NCBI GenBank assembly: GCA_022925895.1
Contig: JAKSYS010000557.1
Span: 1-42,152, forward strand
DNA length: 42,152 bases
Direction of reading: 5' to 3'
Origin: Fragilaria crotonensis
Lineage: Eukaryota; Bacillariophyta; Fragilariophyceae; Fragilariales; Fragilariaceae
This document shows, piece by piece, positions 9,831 through 21,300 of the stretch (position 1 is the first letter of the stretch; each line of letters starts with the position of its first letter). Position numbers and translations under genes: made by a program. The notes below the pieces were generated by a model. It was not told the origin of the DNA. It worked only from the letters and a program-made list of their open reading frames with translations, and did not search any database.

Positions 9831-12800
9831 GAAAAAAAACTGAAAATCTAATTAACGTGCTGCCGCTGTATCCGACTTAGGAGATACTCGACCCACACGG
9901 TTCAACGCTACTGCCGTGATGGTAGTGGCATCAAACGGTTCCATTCCTTCGTGGAGTTCTCAGGTACCTTGTACTATACGTCGGCAGGTACATGTACCGG
10001 TCTGAAATAGGACTGTATTGTTCTTACTCCCTGCCTTGATTGCTCGCGTACTCGTCGGAGGCTGTCGCGTATTAACGGCGTGTTCATTGTTATCCAATTT
10101 CGTGTGACCCATGTGGGCCGCTGCAGATGCGTCATCACATCGGTATGTAACAATTGTTGTACCGGTCGTTCCATATGGTGGCGATTGTCGTATATGGTGG
10201 TGAGCTCCCGTGTGATGGCGCTTCGTTCGATCGCTTGTTTTGCGCGTAGAGTATGGCCGTGAACATCATCATTCCGCATTTTCCATACGTGCTGCCACTG
10301 CGTCCATATCACTGTTATCAAATTTTTTTGCCATTGTATTCCGGTGCGTCGATATTTTGTGTGGTTACGATGTCGATAGTAATACTCGTCTTGTAGGCGT
10401 GTCCATTCTGTACTGAACCTGCCGTTAAATATTTGCCGCCATCCAATTTGATTCTGCTGGTAGATGAGCCGCCGAGTCTCCTCGGGAAAGAAAATGGGAC
10501 TGACGATGTCGGGGCTGCAGTCATCGAACCACTGAGTGATAGCTTCTTTGAAGACGTGACGTAAGATGGGGCTGGTGTTGGCTTTTGCATGGAATCTGTC
10601 GAGTTCGGACCACCAGCGTTCCCTCCATTTTTTTCGTGTTATATGTGGGCATCGAAGGATGTGATCTCGAGTTTCTTCGGGATGTTCACATGCAGGGCAC
10701 TTGCGATGTCCGAAGTCGAATTTGTTGAGTAAGGCATGCGTCGGGAGGCAATCGTGCACCAACTTCGAGGTATGAACCATGGATGACTTCCGACTACGAA
10801 ATACGCGTCCGTGAGCATGCCAATTAACTGTTCGCATCGTGTGATCCGACCACGCGTATTTTGCTTGGATTTGAGCCTTGAGAGCTGGTCCGGTTGCGAG
10901 AAGCCGAATCGTGTCCTCGTATTTGCCCGTGATGGTGCCTGTGTCATGTACCAGATGTGCTCCTGATCGTGTGGACAGAAGGACAAAAGGTCGGGGTGTT
11001 CCGTACTGGTTTTGATAGCGGCCGGCTTGTTTATCCGCATCAACGTTTAATTGCGCAAGGAGTGGTAATCGATCGTATGGATGTTTGTCGTCTTGATGAC
11101 CTTTGACGTGAATGATGGACACTCTCTGTAACATTCTCATACCTTCTTGAATTTCAATTAACAGATCCCATTCGGACGTAAGTTCATCCAGTTTAACTGG
11201 TTCGAAGGTCTTCTGGTCGCCGCGAGTCAGGTTTGGAAGTATCTTGTCTAACAAGCTTTGGCTATCCGTTCCGATTACTCCTTGGGGCATCTCGTGAGTG
11301 ACTGTGTATTGCGAGAGTCGAATCAAAAATCTCAATATTGAAAGTAATCCCGTACATTCTGCTCGATACGAATCCATTCGTCTTCCTCGTGCTGGTCCCA
11401 TTCCATGTGCCATGCGCTCACCGAATGCCGTACTGATTGCCCATCCGAATGCACCTTGATCTCCATATTTTTCTGAGCCGTCGCTGCCTGCGAAGAATTG
11501 AGTCTGTAGTTCCAGACTCACCGTGTGTGGATCTGGTGAAAGATCGTGGTGTTGTAGTAAATCTTTTTCCCAGGGGTCAAGAGTATCAATGAATTCCTCA
11601 AATGTGCCGTAGGTAATTGGTGGTGGCGGTCGAAGCGTTTGTGTGACCTGAGTAATTCTCCATGTAGTCGCCGTGCGCAGGATAGCGGTAACCGGCTGTG
11701 CGTGCTCCGGGATGTCTTCGTAGTGGATGATCCGAAGGGGTTTGTCGGTGAAATCGCGTCCATCCTCCTGTGGACATGCGTTGTATTGAGAACCCTCTTT
11801 TCTGACAGCGAGTATGTTGTCGTATTGATACGCTAAGCATTGGATACGTCGTTTGGAATGTGGCCGAGTCCATTTTCCAAGCGGTTGGAATAGGATGCCA
11901 TTAGGATGGCTCCATAATTTATTGGCTCTTCTCCATAGGCGCCATTCCAGTTCTGACGGTTTCTCTTGATGAATACGCATCCATCGGCTGGTCAGGCTGA
12001 ATAGAGATGTTGAACCGGAGAGTTTTTCTGGATCGAGTCGATTGCCGGAGACATTCGTTATATCGGACAATGTTGTTGCATTCAGATAAAGTCTGCAATA
12101 ATTCAGTCGGCGTATCTGAGCCGGAGTAAATTTGTTTGATCCGAGGATCATCTCCATGATATAGCTATCGTGGATTCTTTCCAAGGGTGGAATTCCAGAG
12201 TTATCGAAAATGATTGAGAGTTTATACGACTTGAGATAGATGCGGAGCGCTCCCAACCACTTGAGTTCCATGTGAGGAAGGGAAGTCTGGACATCATCGA
12301 GGAAACATCTGGGCAATCCCAAACTGTAATTTCCCCATTCCACTACGTTGCGAAGAAGGAGCCCTGCTACTGTATTTGCTCGCCAGTGTTTTAGAACAGT
12401 TTTGATTTGGCCTATCCCCTGTTGATCGTATAGTCTCTTGAATCCCGCGCCACCGTACTCTGCTGGTCCGTACACCATAGCTCGATGTGTGTGTCGATTA
12501 AAACCGCACCGTGCTATTATAATACCCATTGCCTTCCTCTGAATCTTTGCAAGTTGGGGTTCTGTAAAGTGTGAGTTTGCGAGTGGATAACTGAGACTTG
12601 GAAGGTAACATGAACTGTAGAATATCCATGATTCAGCACGTGTCAGGTGACATTTCCACAAAAACGCCACCACTTCGTCACTTCTCTTTTGGAGTTGTCG
12701 TTGTTGTTCCTTCTGATTCCCTGCTGGGTCTTTGTAATGGCCCAATGTTTTGTGAGCGGTATACGGCGACAAGTACTCCAGTTCCTGACTGGTGCCTGAA

Positions 12801-14993
12801 TCTCGGTCCGTTACTGCAATTGGGGAATATCGATTACGGTCCGGGTACAGCACGGGATCGCCTTGTGCAGAGAATTTCCATGAGATGACATGATAAGAAC
12901 ATTTTGAGAGTTCGAGCGCTCCGCCGGTAACTCGTAGCAAATCTGACCATGTCTGCGCATTTAGTTGCATTTGGCGTAAGGCATCATCACTGGTATGGTT
13001 TGTTTCGTCGGATAAAAAACAGTTTGTTTGTCCATTGGAGTCGTCTACAAATCCGATCATGCCGACTTCAATGTTGTTTGTTCCGGATGGCGTACAATAT
13101 ATTGCCTTGGCCGCCTGCTGATCATAACAGTCATACAACGTACTTGATAAGAAGCACCAAATTGCAGGAGAGTTACCACTTCCTTGTCCTGTGCCGTATA
13201 TTGGATTTTGTTGACTGTGGCGATACCCTGTTGGAGATAATCCCATATCAGTACGAATACGATATTCTGCTGCTTCGAGTGTCGTCGCGTTGGTTGCCGT
13301 TACTTGTGGGTGCACTCCGTATTTTTGACTCACGATCATGGCCACGTTTGGGATAATGCGATCGTAGCACGAGGTTGCATCGTAGTTTGTCTGTATTAGA
13401 GTTTTCCGCGTAACCCGAGACATTTCCAGTTGAAGTTCTTCAATCAACACTGGATCTGTTGAGTTACGATATGGTCTTGACCCAAACTGTCCTGAATGTA
13501 ATGAATTATTTCTGTTTGCGCTGTAAAGTGCTTCTCTCCAATTTAATCCCATCGCAAGATTATAGTCGGCTTCATATATGTGGATGACGCGGGTGCGGTG
13601 AATTTTTATATTCTTGGGCTCCTTAAACAGCATAGTGTTCGCAACTGTTTGCCATCGTTTGAATGAATATCCTCGGCGAAGTGCATAATTTATTAGTGAT
13701 AAATGGACCGTGAGTATGGCATGTTGTTTTCGGTTCATCTCGTCGCGTTGGGTTCTGAGTTCGAGATTATCATTGTCGGTCACTTCCGAATAGTGATGCC
13801 TTGCAATCATTGCTTTGTAGTGACCGAGATGGATGCCTGAAGGGGAAGTGGTTGTGGATTCTCTCCACACTTTCAACTTTTCTATGAACGATGTTTCGGA
13901 GATGGTTGGGAAATTTTCCGTGGTTGCCATATCCGCTGTGTGCTGAAGGTGGTCCAAGAATATTCTTACTGATTCATCTGTTTGCTGCGAACTATCGTAT
14001 CGGCCTTGTAGTAGCGCTTGAACTGATGCTGTATCTCCACAATAACCAAAATCATTTGTGAGAGGAGGAATGGTAAAGGGGGTCCCGTGGGCTTGTCCAA
14101 AATGTCGCTGGTTACGTGTTTGGAGGTTATGCAAGACTTCTGAAGGGATATCAATCAACTTCCATTCGGTACACGTTTTTGGGTCTGATAGTGGATGAAG
14201 AGGTATTTCGATTCGTGTTACACCAGTGCGCTGCGATGTTGTACGAGCTGATTGGATTTTCTTGTATACCTGCCGGGTCATCTCTGTTTTACGAAGCTGA
14301 CGAAGAATCTTTAGGCGTTCGCTATCTCTTGGTTCGTGAGACGCTTGGAGACTTTCCATCATTTTGTTACGTTCTAAGTCCCGGCGTTCATAACTGGTGG
14401 AGACTAAGATATGAACGTGAGCTTGCGCTTGTCGTAGCGCCTGCTGGCATAAACGTAGTGATGTACGGGTCGATACTGGTATGTTGAGAGCATCCAACTG
14501 CCGGCGTGCGTCGTCGGTCATGGAAATGTTCGTACGAATCGATGATAAGCACTTATGAAGAATCTGAGCGGTGTCCCGTGCTGCCTTTAATTCTGCTGAC
14601 CAATCTGGCTGCGCAAAACGGGTGATACGTCTTTCTGCTGCTAAGCTCGCCGCCACTATGTCTTGATCCAATCGCTCAGCAAATCGATGTCGATTACCTT
14701 CTGTCGATAACTTGTGTGATCTTTCGAACATGTTGCTTCCAAGGAATTGCTCATATTTGAAATTGATATACTCGGTAACTTGCCGTACGTTCGTGGATTG
14801 TAACATTCGCGGCTCGTATCTGGAAAGTGCCTGTGTGTCGGTACCGAACAAGAGACGTGTGTTGAAATCGACGAAATAAGCTCGATGATCTGACGGGTGC
14901 CGGTTGTTGAAGGGTTCGTATCCGCAATGTTGGACGGCGGTTAGAAGACTTGCTGATACCAGGAAAAAGTCCAGACAGTTCCGACCTCTAGTA
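9831..14993 (-). mobile_element. LINE 1: 5'-truncated non-LTR retrotransposon nested in the MULE
   Basis: The element is flanked by a 15-bp target duplication, TTGAAGCAAAAGAGC at 9816-9830 and TTGAAACAAAAGAGC at 14994-15008 (one mismatch). The empty site is preserved in the other MULE arm at about 8310-8330, which proves the insertion. It lies on the minus strand, with its 3' end at 9831 beginning next to an A-run on the plus strand (T-rich in sense). Its 5' end falls inside the endonuclease domain, so it is a 5'-truncated copy, as target-primed reverse transcription often produces. The 3' region (AACGTGCTGCCGC on the plus strand) is shared with LINE 2. Confidence 0.85.
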
Positions 14994-15010
14994 TTGAAAC
15001 AAAAGAGCAA
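9974..15010 (-). CDS. LINE polyprotein remnant: endonuclease end, reverse transcriptase, RNase H, zinc knuckle
   Basis: An uninterrupted 1678-codon frame. The first ~5 codons come from the target site, so the start is artificial. Residues 8-49 are the end of an APE-type endonuclease (LDFFLVSASL; SDHRAYFVDF, including the SDH motif). Reverse transcriptase covers about 380-860: motif A TNYDATSCYDRI (541-552), motif B GTGQGSGNSPAIW (606-618), motif C GFVDDSNG (653-660). An RNase H domain follows (about 1170-1335) with GSDGS D1177, E1218, GTDSQS D1249 and NVDAD D1324, so the four catalytic acids are present. A CPAC...H...C knuckle lies at 1438-1454. Non-LTR elements with endonuclease, RT and RNase H in this order belong to I-like and related clades; the exact clade is not assigned. 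It cannot nick targets itself, because most of the endonuclease is gone. Strikingly, no stop occurs over 5 kb, while neighbouring elements are riddled with breaks. Confidence 0.85.
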   Translation of the reverse strand: MLFCFNTRGRNCLDFFLVSASLLTAVQHCGYEPFNNRHPSDHRAYFVDFNTRLLFGTDTQALSRYEPRMLQSTNVRQVTEYINFKYEQFLGSNMFERSHKLSTEGNRHRFAERLDQDIVAASLAAERRITRFAQPDWSAELKAARDTAQILHKCLSSIRTNISMTDDARRQLDALNIPVSTRTSLRLCQQALRQAQAHVHILVSTSYERRDLERNKMMESLQASHEPRDSERLKILRQLRKTEMTRQVYKKIQSARTTSQRTGVTRIEIPLHPLSDPKTCTEWKLIDIPSEVLHNLQTRNQRHFGQAHGTPFTIPPLTNDFGYCGDTASVQALLQGRYDSSQQTDESVRIFLDHLQHTADMATTENFPTISETSFIEKLKVWRESTTTSPSGIHLGHYKAMIARHHYSEVTDNDNLELRTQRDEMNRKQHAILTVHLSLINYALRRGYSFKRWQTVANTMLFKEPKNIKIHRTRVIHIYEADYNLAMGLNWREALYSANRNNSLHSGQFGSRPYRNSTDPVLIEELQLEMSRVTRKTLIQTNYDATSCYDRIIPNVAMIVSQKYGVHPQVTATNATTLEAAEYRIRTDMGLSPTGYRHSQQNPIYGTGQGSGNSPAIWCFLSSTLYDCYDQQAAKAIYCTPSGTNNIEVGMIGFVDDSNGQTNCFLSDETNHTSDDALRQMQLNAQTWSDLLRVTGGALELSKCSYHVISWKFSAQGDPVLYPDRNRYSPIAVTDRDSGTSQELEYLSPYTAHKTLGHYKDPAGNQKEQQRQLQKRSDEVVAFLWKCHLTRAESWIFYSSCYLPSLSYPLANSHFTEPQLAKIQRKAMGIIIARCGFNRHTHRAMVYGPAEYGGAGFKRLYDQQGIGQIKTVLKHWRANTVAGLLLRNVVEWGNYSLGLPRCFLDDVQTSLPHMELKWLGALRIYLKSYKLSIIFDNSGIPPLERIHDSYIMEMILGSNKFTPAQIRRLNYCRLYLNATTLSDITNVSGNRLDPEKLSGSTSLFSLTSRWMRIHQEKPSELEWRLWRRANKLWSHPNGILFQPLGKWTRPHSKRRIQCLAYQYDNILAVRKEGSQYNACPQEDGRDFTDKPLRIIHYEDIPEHAQPVTAILRTATTWRITQVTQTLRPPPPITYGTFEEFIDTLDPWEKDLLQHHDLSPDPHTVSLELQTQFFAGSDGSEKYGDQGAFGWAISTAFGERMAHGMGPARGRRMDSYRAECTGLLSILRFLIRLSQYTVTHEMPQGVIGTDSQSLLDKILPNLTRGDQKTFEPVKLDELTSEWDLLIEIQEGMRMLQRVSIIHVKGHQDDKHPYDRLPLLAQLNVDADKQAGRYQNQYGTPRPFVLLSTRSGAHLVHDTGTITGKYEDTIRLLATGPALKAQIQAKYAWSDHTMRTVNWHAHGRVFRSRKSSMVHTSKLVHDCLPTHALLNKFDFGHRKCPACEHPEETRDHILRCPHITRKKWRERWWSELDRFHAKANTSPILRHVFKEAITQWFDDCSPDIVSPIFFPEETRRLIYQQNQIGWRQIFNGRFSTEWTRLQDEYYYRHRNHTKYRRTGIQWQKNLITVIWTQWQHVWKMRNDDVHGHTLRAKQAIERSAITRELTTIYDNRHHMERPVQQLLHTDVMTHLQRPTWVTRNWITMNTPLIRDSLRRVREQSRQGVRTIQSYFRPVHVPADV

Positions 15011-15383
15011 GAAGAAGAATCATGACCGCACTCAAAGGATGATGACAAATAAACAAACGACACATGTAAAGTGAGTGATGATCATGATGTTCGTTGTGTA
15101 TGTATGACATGGTGGAGCGATGGGTGTTGACCATCTTGGATGAATGTTACGAGACAGTGTACCATGATGTCCGTGGAGGTCGAGCATGGCAGGCGATAAA
15201 AGCGTGATATAGTAAAAGAGGACAAAACAATGCGCGATATTGTAAATGCATCTTTTCAAAATGCATGATATTGTAAAATACAATTGCAAATGTAGTATAT
15301 AGTAAAATGCAAATTTGTGGATAGTAAGTCATTGTACTATATTGCAAAGTGGCAAAAAAATGTGTGATAATGTAATTTCCCCT
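15009..15383 (-). repeat. MULE right terminal inverted repeat, outer segment
   Basis: 15009-15272 is the inverted match of about 8044-8308. 15273-15383 is the outermost part that the left arm has lost. The end is placed at 15383 from the GGGGAAATTAC terminus on the minus strand. Confidence 0.7.
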
Positions 15384-15858
15384 AAAATCAACCTACAATA
15401 CCAGAGAGGATGCGTCCCCCCAAATGGCTATCAAGTAGAATCATACTACAACTGCGTGTAGATTTTTCTTCTCGGGAAGAACAAGGTTTTGTAGTGTCAT
15501 TTATCTACAAAATCGGCTATCAATTTTCTAAACACTATCGTAGTGTAACACCAGAATACTGCCGGACGTGGCGGAGTAGGGAAGTAGCCAGTACCAGTTT
15601 AATCCCAGTACAGTACCTGGACGACCCAAATGACGACGAGTACCTGGCCTATTTGAGAAACGCGTTAAAACGATCTATCCGTACACAAAGATCCATGATA
15701 GCACCCACTTTAGAGTTGTACTAAAACCCAAATGTTAGGGGTACCGTAGCTTGTTTTTGCTGAGAGGATGTACTGGAGACGATGGCGCGGCTGAAAAAAG
15801 TATCTTTTTTTTGGCGCACCACATTTTACTTTGTAATTTGATTGCTCATTATTAAAAC
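15384..15858. other. Spacer between MULE and pogo-like transposase
   Basis: A plus-strand ORF of 104 codons (15410-15724) is open but has no recognisable domain. No other structure is seen. The spacer may hold the 5' end of the pogo-like element, but no inverted repeat was found. Confidence 0.4.
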
Positions 15859-18300
15859 ATGTCAACAACAAGAAAGAAAGATCAGACCGCTACTGCAGTG
15901 GCAGAAGGAAATTTTGGTAGACCGCCAAAACAGCACACGCTCGAAGATGTGGTCAAGTTGGTACGTTTTTCGTTTTGAACGGCTCCCCACAAATTGCCAT
16001 TGTGAATTGCAAAAAGGCTGGGGTGAAGATAAACTTTGACGCAAAATTATTTTTTGGTCCTACTGCAATTTCATACTAACAAAATAAATAGCAATCTCAT
16101 TTCGACAACATCAACGCAGGTTATTGTCAATGGTATCCCGGTCGAAATAGCACTTCGAGCTTGTGGATTGCAAGGGCAACTTCCATACAGTACACTTTGC
16201 TCTCGCGTTAAGGCAGCTAGGAAGAAAGGAACGTACAATAAGGAAATCAGAAGAGAATACGAGAAGAAAGAGAAGAAACTTGGCTTGATTATAGATATTT
16301 CAGATGATTGCACTACCTCACGCGATGATGATGTATCACCAGTCACGATGACAACAATCAATTCTTCATCCGCAGGAGTCTGCCTCCAACACAACAATCA
16401 TGACAAAGAAATCGCGACAATCATCAAGGCAAGCAAGTGTTGAAGCAAAGAGAGTAAAGCTCAATTATGATGGCAGGTACAAGATAGCATTAAAGGATGC
16501 AACCAACCTTGTTGCAACGAATGTTAAAGGAGAACCTGTCCAAGGCATTTGCGACAGGCTCAACCAGCAATACTTCAACCTGGACGGGACAAAGCGCTTG
16601 GCACGATGCACTGTGTACCAAGCAGCAAAGGATGGGCGCGCTGGAATGAGTCCACCATCAAGGGGTCCTGCACCAAACATCCCAGGCAAGTTCTTAGAGG
16701 TGGTGGCAACGCACGCAGAGGTCAGTCAAGTTGGAGATGGCGAGTTAAAGGGAAAAGAGATCAAGCGCTTGATTGGAGCCTCGATGATTGGTACAGAGCA
16801 TGAGGACAGGTACACTGTTGAAGGAGTATGGCAGAAAGTCCGTAAGGTATTCCCAGAATCGCTCCAGGCTGCGACGAAGCTCACGGTTGAGGATGCGAGA
16901 GCACAATGGACGACACATGACAATCTGAACCAGTGGTTTGACGACGCGAAACAGGACTTCGTGAACAATGGTTTAGTTATTGATGAGGACGTTCTGGATG
17001 ACAAAGGGGCAATGGTGTCAGAGGTTTGGTTTTGCAAAGACACTGAACGTCAAATAAACATGGACGAAACGCACCATGACCTAAGTATCACCGGGGACAG
17101 AGGCGGGTCGCGTGCAGTGTCTTACCATAACCCCGCATTCCAACGTGGCGCTGCACGAGGCATTAAGTCAGCAAGGCACGTCACTGGAGCTTATGCAACC
17201 AATGTGGCAGGAGAGGCCCTGCCACCGTTCTACATATTTGATTCCAGTGCTAAGTTCAGGGAAAACTTCCGAGTCAAAGTTGAGTGGCTTGAGGGACTGC
17301 CGTTGGTGACTGGGAGATATGGCTGCCCAACCGTTGTCAAATCAAGCAGCTTTTACGCAGTTTGCCCGAGAGGATCCATGGATGATTCGTTGCTCAACAA
17401 TTATATTGAGACGGTGATAGTTCCGCTGTATCCAAATATGCATAAGACGGCAATTTTTGACCCGGTAACTGGCAAGCTAAATCAAGGTCCTGTTATCCTC
17501 AAAGTTGACGCAGGGCCTGGAAGAATTGTGTCGTCAGAGGCCATACTTTTAAAGCGTCATCTTGTTGGGCTTACCTCATGCAACAAGTGTACAGCAGGAA
17601 ATGGACGCTCTGTACGGTCCTTTCAAATCAGCAACATATGCACGACGTGGAGAGAAGGTGGTTCAACAGAAGTTGAGAGCCCGAGGCCTCACCAGACGGA
17701 ATGGTAACAAGATCCCAAAAGCTGTATTAAACCTTGACTTCAGTGACTTGGCAACAATCGTCAATGGCACGCCAGAACAAGACAAACCTTGCAACAAACC
17801 ATTTGATTCAATCTTCACTAAGGAGAAGATCCTGAGATCGTGGGCAAAGGTGGGCTTCGTGCCATTACTAGAAACAGTTTGAAGGGCAAGAAAGTGAGGA
17901 GGGAGTTGGGACAGCAAAAGGCAGATGAGTGACTTGAGAACTTACAACGAAGGTATGAATTACTTGTTGACTCATTAGAGGGAGACGGATTTAACCCTGG
18001 AATATTTGACTTGGAAATACCAACGGCTGGTCATGTTGTCAGAGCAGAAACTGAGGACCTGCAGGCAGAGGAGTTGGTCGAAAAAAGGAAGGCCTTCTCC
18101 ATCGCTGGGCAATGGAACCATTGTGAGTCTAGGATTGGCAACGCTGGTGTCACCATCAAAGCCCAGAAGATGCAACTCGCATTGAATCTGAATGCGCAGT
18201 TGCTTGAAGGTTGCCAACAAGAAGAATGAGGCTCAATCCAAAATGCTGGAGAGGCTCGGTGTGCATTGGTGAAGTTTGAGTTTGATAGCCGCTCAATGAA
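15859..18300 (+). pseudogene. pogo/Tigger-like DDE transposase, main part, frame-broken
   Basis: Exon 1 (15859-15960) encodes GRPPKQHTLEDVVKL. An intron GTACGT...GCAG (15961-16119) joins it in frame to VIVNGIPVEIALRACGLQG, a helix-turn-helix of pogo/psq type. The next block, 16400-17707, is in another frame; a second intron or a frameshift must link them, since an acceptor-like GCAG precedes GAGTCTGCC near 16375. It holds a second HTH-like segment and the catalytic core: D in INMDET (17063-17065) and D in KVDAGPGR (17507-17509). A one-base shift near 17558 moves to LGLPHATSVQQEMDALYGPF, whose D (17604-17606) completes a DDD triad. The tail continues, with further frame changes, through WAKVGFVPL and GNAGVTIKAQK. 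The order HTH-HTH-DDD fits DDE_1-type (pogo/CENP-B-like) transposases. LINE 2 splits it at 18300. Confidence 0.8.
18283..18300. repeat. LINE 2 target-site duplication, left copy
   Basis: TGATAGCCGCTCAATGAA, 18 bp, identical to 22456-22473. It is transposase coding sequence. Confidence 0.9.
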
Positions 18301-21300
18301 AGAAAAAACCTAAAACCGTTTAACGTGCTGCCGCTATCCTCACTGACCGGAAGAATCGACTCACACGACTAAACAGTACCCTTGTACGAGTACTGTCAAG
18401 TAGAAAACACCATCTCCCGTAGGGGATACTATCATCTCGACGGAAAAAAGGCATGTAGCGTTTGCACGCCCTGTAATGCTCGATCCTTAGCCCTCTTCAT
18501 ACTCTCCCGGAAGATACCGGCGTTCGTTGCCAACCAATTTCGCGTCACCCAGGTCGGTCGCAATAGATGTTCTTGAACATCAGGGAGTATGAATAGCAAG
18601 CTCTGGACACGAGGTTCGTGCTGCATCCGCTGCCTATATATCTCCTCAAGCTGCCTGGAAACTTCGCGACGTTCTGCCGCTGCCTGCGTCCGACTATCAT
18701 GACCATGAACGTCAGTATTCCGTTGACGCCATAAGTCAAGCAAGTTTTCTCCTACCCTTTTTGTGAGCTTCAACAACCATCCATCACCGGTAAGCATCTT
18801 CCTTCTACTGCCCCTCCCTCCCCTTCTGCTATAGTGTGCACTTTGCACACGACTCCACTCGCAACCAAACCGAGCATTGAACAATTGTCGCCATCCTATC
18901 GCATTATGTTGAAGAATCACCTCCCAAACATCGATCGGGAAGAGTATCGGGGAAACCGTGATGTCTCGTTCTGCTTCAGCAAACCACTGTGTAATCGCCT
19001 CTTTCAACAAATGCCGAAGAAACGGGCACGTATCTTCTAGTGAATGAAATATTTCTAATTGACTCATGAAGTGATCCCGGCACACCGTCCGTGACTCATC
19101 AGGGCATCGCAATATATGATCTCGAGTTTCATGTTCACAAGGACATATCGGACAGTGGCGCCGACCCGAATCGAACCGATTACGCATGCTATTTTGTTGG
19201 CAGACATTCATGAACCATCTTTGAGAAATGTACCCGCCGAGCAATATTACTTTTCAGGAACTTTGCATGCACCTTCCAGCCAGTTAATACTTCGCATGAT
19301 CTGTTCGGACCAATCATTTTTCTTCATAATATATTGTCGGAGGGAAGGGCCCGTGGAGAGATATCGCACCGTTGTCGCCAACTTGCTTGTCACCGTACCC
19401 TCATGCGTAATTAAGTGGGCTCCTGCGTTGTCGGACAGAAGAACTAGCGGGCGAGTGCTTCCAAACTCTTGCTGATAAAGTGTCGCTAACCCATCCGCAT
19501 CAACATTCAATTGTGCCATCAACAATAACCTGGAATACTCCACGTGGTCGTCCTGGTGTCCCTTAACGTATTCTAAGGTGACTTCAGGAAGACGTCGCAC
19601 TGTAATTTGAATTTTGTTCAGTAGATCCCATTCCGGATCTAACACATCCAATACTTTTAGAGATGTCACTCCATATCTAAGTGGATGTCCATTCTCACCA
19701 TGTTTTTCAAATGCACGATCGAGTAGACTCTGGCTATCTGTCCCAATTCGTCCAGACCACATACCAACCATATCTGTGTACTCCGCCAACCGAATCAAGA
19801 ATCTAAGTATCGCGAGTAGTCCGCTGCACTCAGCTCGATAAGAGTCAACAGTTGCTCCTCTTGATGGTCCATTCCCTGTGGCAATTCGCTCTCCCGAGGA
19901 TGTACTGACAACCCAACCAAAGGCACCTTGTGTTTGGAACTTTGAAGATCCATTGCTGCCTGCCAAAAAATTGTTTTGAAGTTCCAATACTGCGAGACGG
20001 GGATCAACATTCATTCGGGTATTCCGAAGTACTAAGTCATCCTCCCATGGATCCAAGGAATCGATAAAAGATGAAAAGGTCGACCAATCCATCCTATGAA
20101 TAGTAGGGAAAACTTCACATATATGAACCACCCTCCAATGCAGGTTCTCTTCGTACTCTACCGTGGCCGGAACCGCATCGTTCGGAATTTCTTGATAGCG
20201 GATGACTTTCTCCGTTTCACAAAACAAACCGTCTGATCTTTTCCGACAAACTACGTAACCCTCCATCACTCTCACTGCCAATCGGTTTCTGTAATGATAC
20301 GCAAAGAGTTCTACACGGCGTAGTTGGTGTGGTTGAAGCCATTTTCCCAGGGGGACGTCCAGATTTCCGGAAGACGTAGACCACAATCGATTGGCTTTTT
20401 TCCACAATCTCCATTCTGCTTTAGAAGGATTCTCTTGGTGAATCGACATCCACCTTGATCGGCTGCCCTGAAGTGTCGGCACACCTGTCAATTTCGACCG
20501 ATCAAGGCGGGTGGAACCAGCTGTGTCTGTCAAATCTGAAAGTGTCGCTGCATTTAAGAATCATTGGCAGTAATTAATCTTCCTGATTTCCGACGCAGCG
20601 AATTGTCCTGAACGAATCACATCATCCATAATATAGCGATCGTGTTCCCGTTCGAGCGGTGGAATACCACCATTGTCCACTTGGATGGATGCTCCGATGT
20701 GTCTGAGAAACTCTCGTAGCGACGCCAACCACTTCGACTCGAGATGCGGGAGGGCTGTCCTCGTATCTTCTAACACTGATAGCGATAAGCCTGCTGCATA
20801 GTTGCACCATGCCAGAAGGATCCGTAATAAATCGCCAACCTGAGTTTGGGATCTCCAGTGACGTAGAAACATACAAAGTTGTCCAATGTCTTGCTGGTCA
20901 TAAAGCCTCCGGAAACTTGCACCTCCCAATTACAAAGGGCCAAACAATTCTTCTCGTTTTGTGTTGCGATTGTAACCGCATTTAGCGAACATGATGGACA
21001 TAGCTTTCCTTTGAATTTTAGTGAGCTGGCGCTCTGTGAAGTGTGAGTTCGCTAATGGATACGAGAGACTTGGAAGGTACGTTGAGAAATAAAACGTCCA
21101 AGCTTCTTCTCTGGTAAGGTGATTGGACCACAAGAAAGATGTCAACTCGTTGCTTTTTTCCAATAATTTTTGGAACTGTGTCACCTGAATACCTGCCGGT
21201 TCTTTGTAATGACCAAGAGTCTTGTGGGCTTCGTATGGAGACACCAGGTATTGTAGCTCATGTTCCTCCCCCGTAAGAGCATCGGTGACGAGGACCCCAC

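Larger units (their letters stand above)
8044..15383. mobile_element. Mutator-like element (Pack-MULE type) with a nested LINE
   Basis: About 385 bp at 8044-8428 recur inverted in two pieces, 15272-15009 and 9830-9710, split exactly by the LINE at 9831-14993. The arms differ at only a dozen or so positions. The right arm continues outward to about 15383, where the terminus on the minus strand reads GGGGAAATTACATTATCACA, a plausible MULE end. The left arm lacks this outermost ~110 bp, apparently replaced by the repeat at 7522-8043. The 1.28-kb interior carries a MULE-type zinc-knuckle fragment (minus) and a piece of an unrelated gene family (plus). Long inverted repeats plus captured gene sequence is the Pack-MULE architecture. 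A 9-bp target duplication cannot be tested because the left end is lost. Confidence 0.65.

Noticed and set aside
12598-14487. Plus-strand ORFs up to 135 codons
   Set aside because: Antisense shadows of the intact LINE 1 polyprotein.
15410-15724. 104-codon plus ORF as a gene
   Set aside because: No recognisable domain or paralogue in the window; could be chance, so only noted in the spacer entry.
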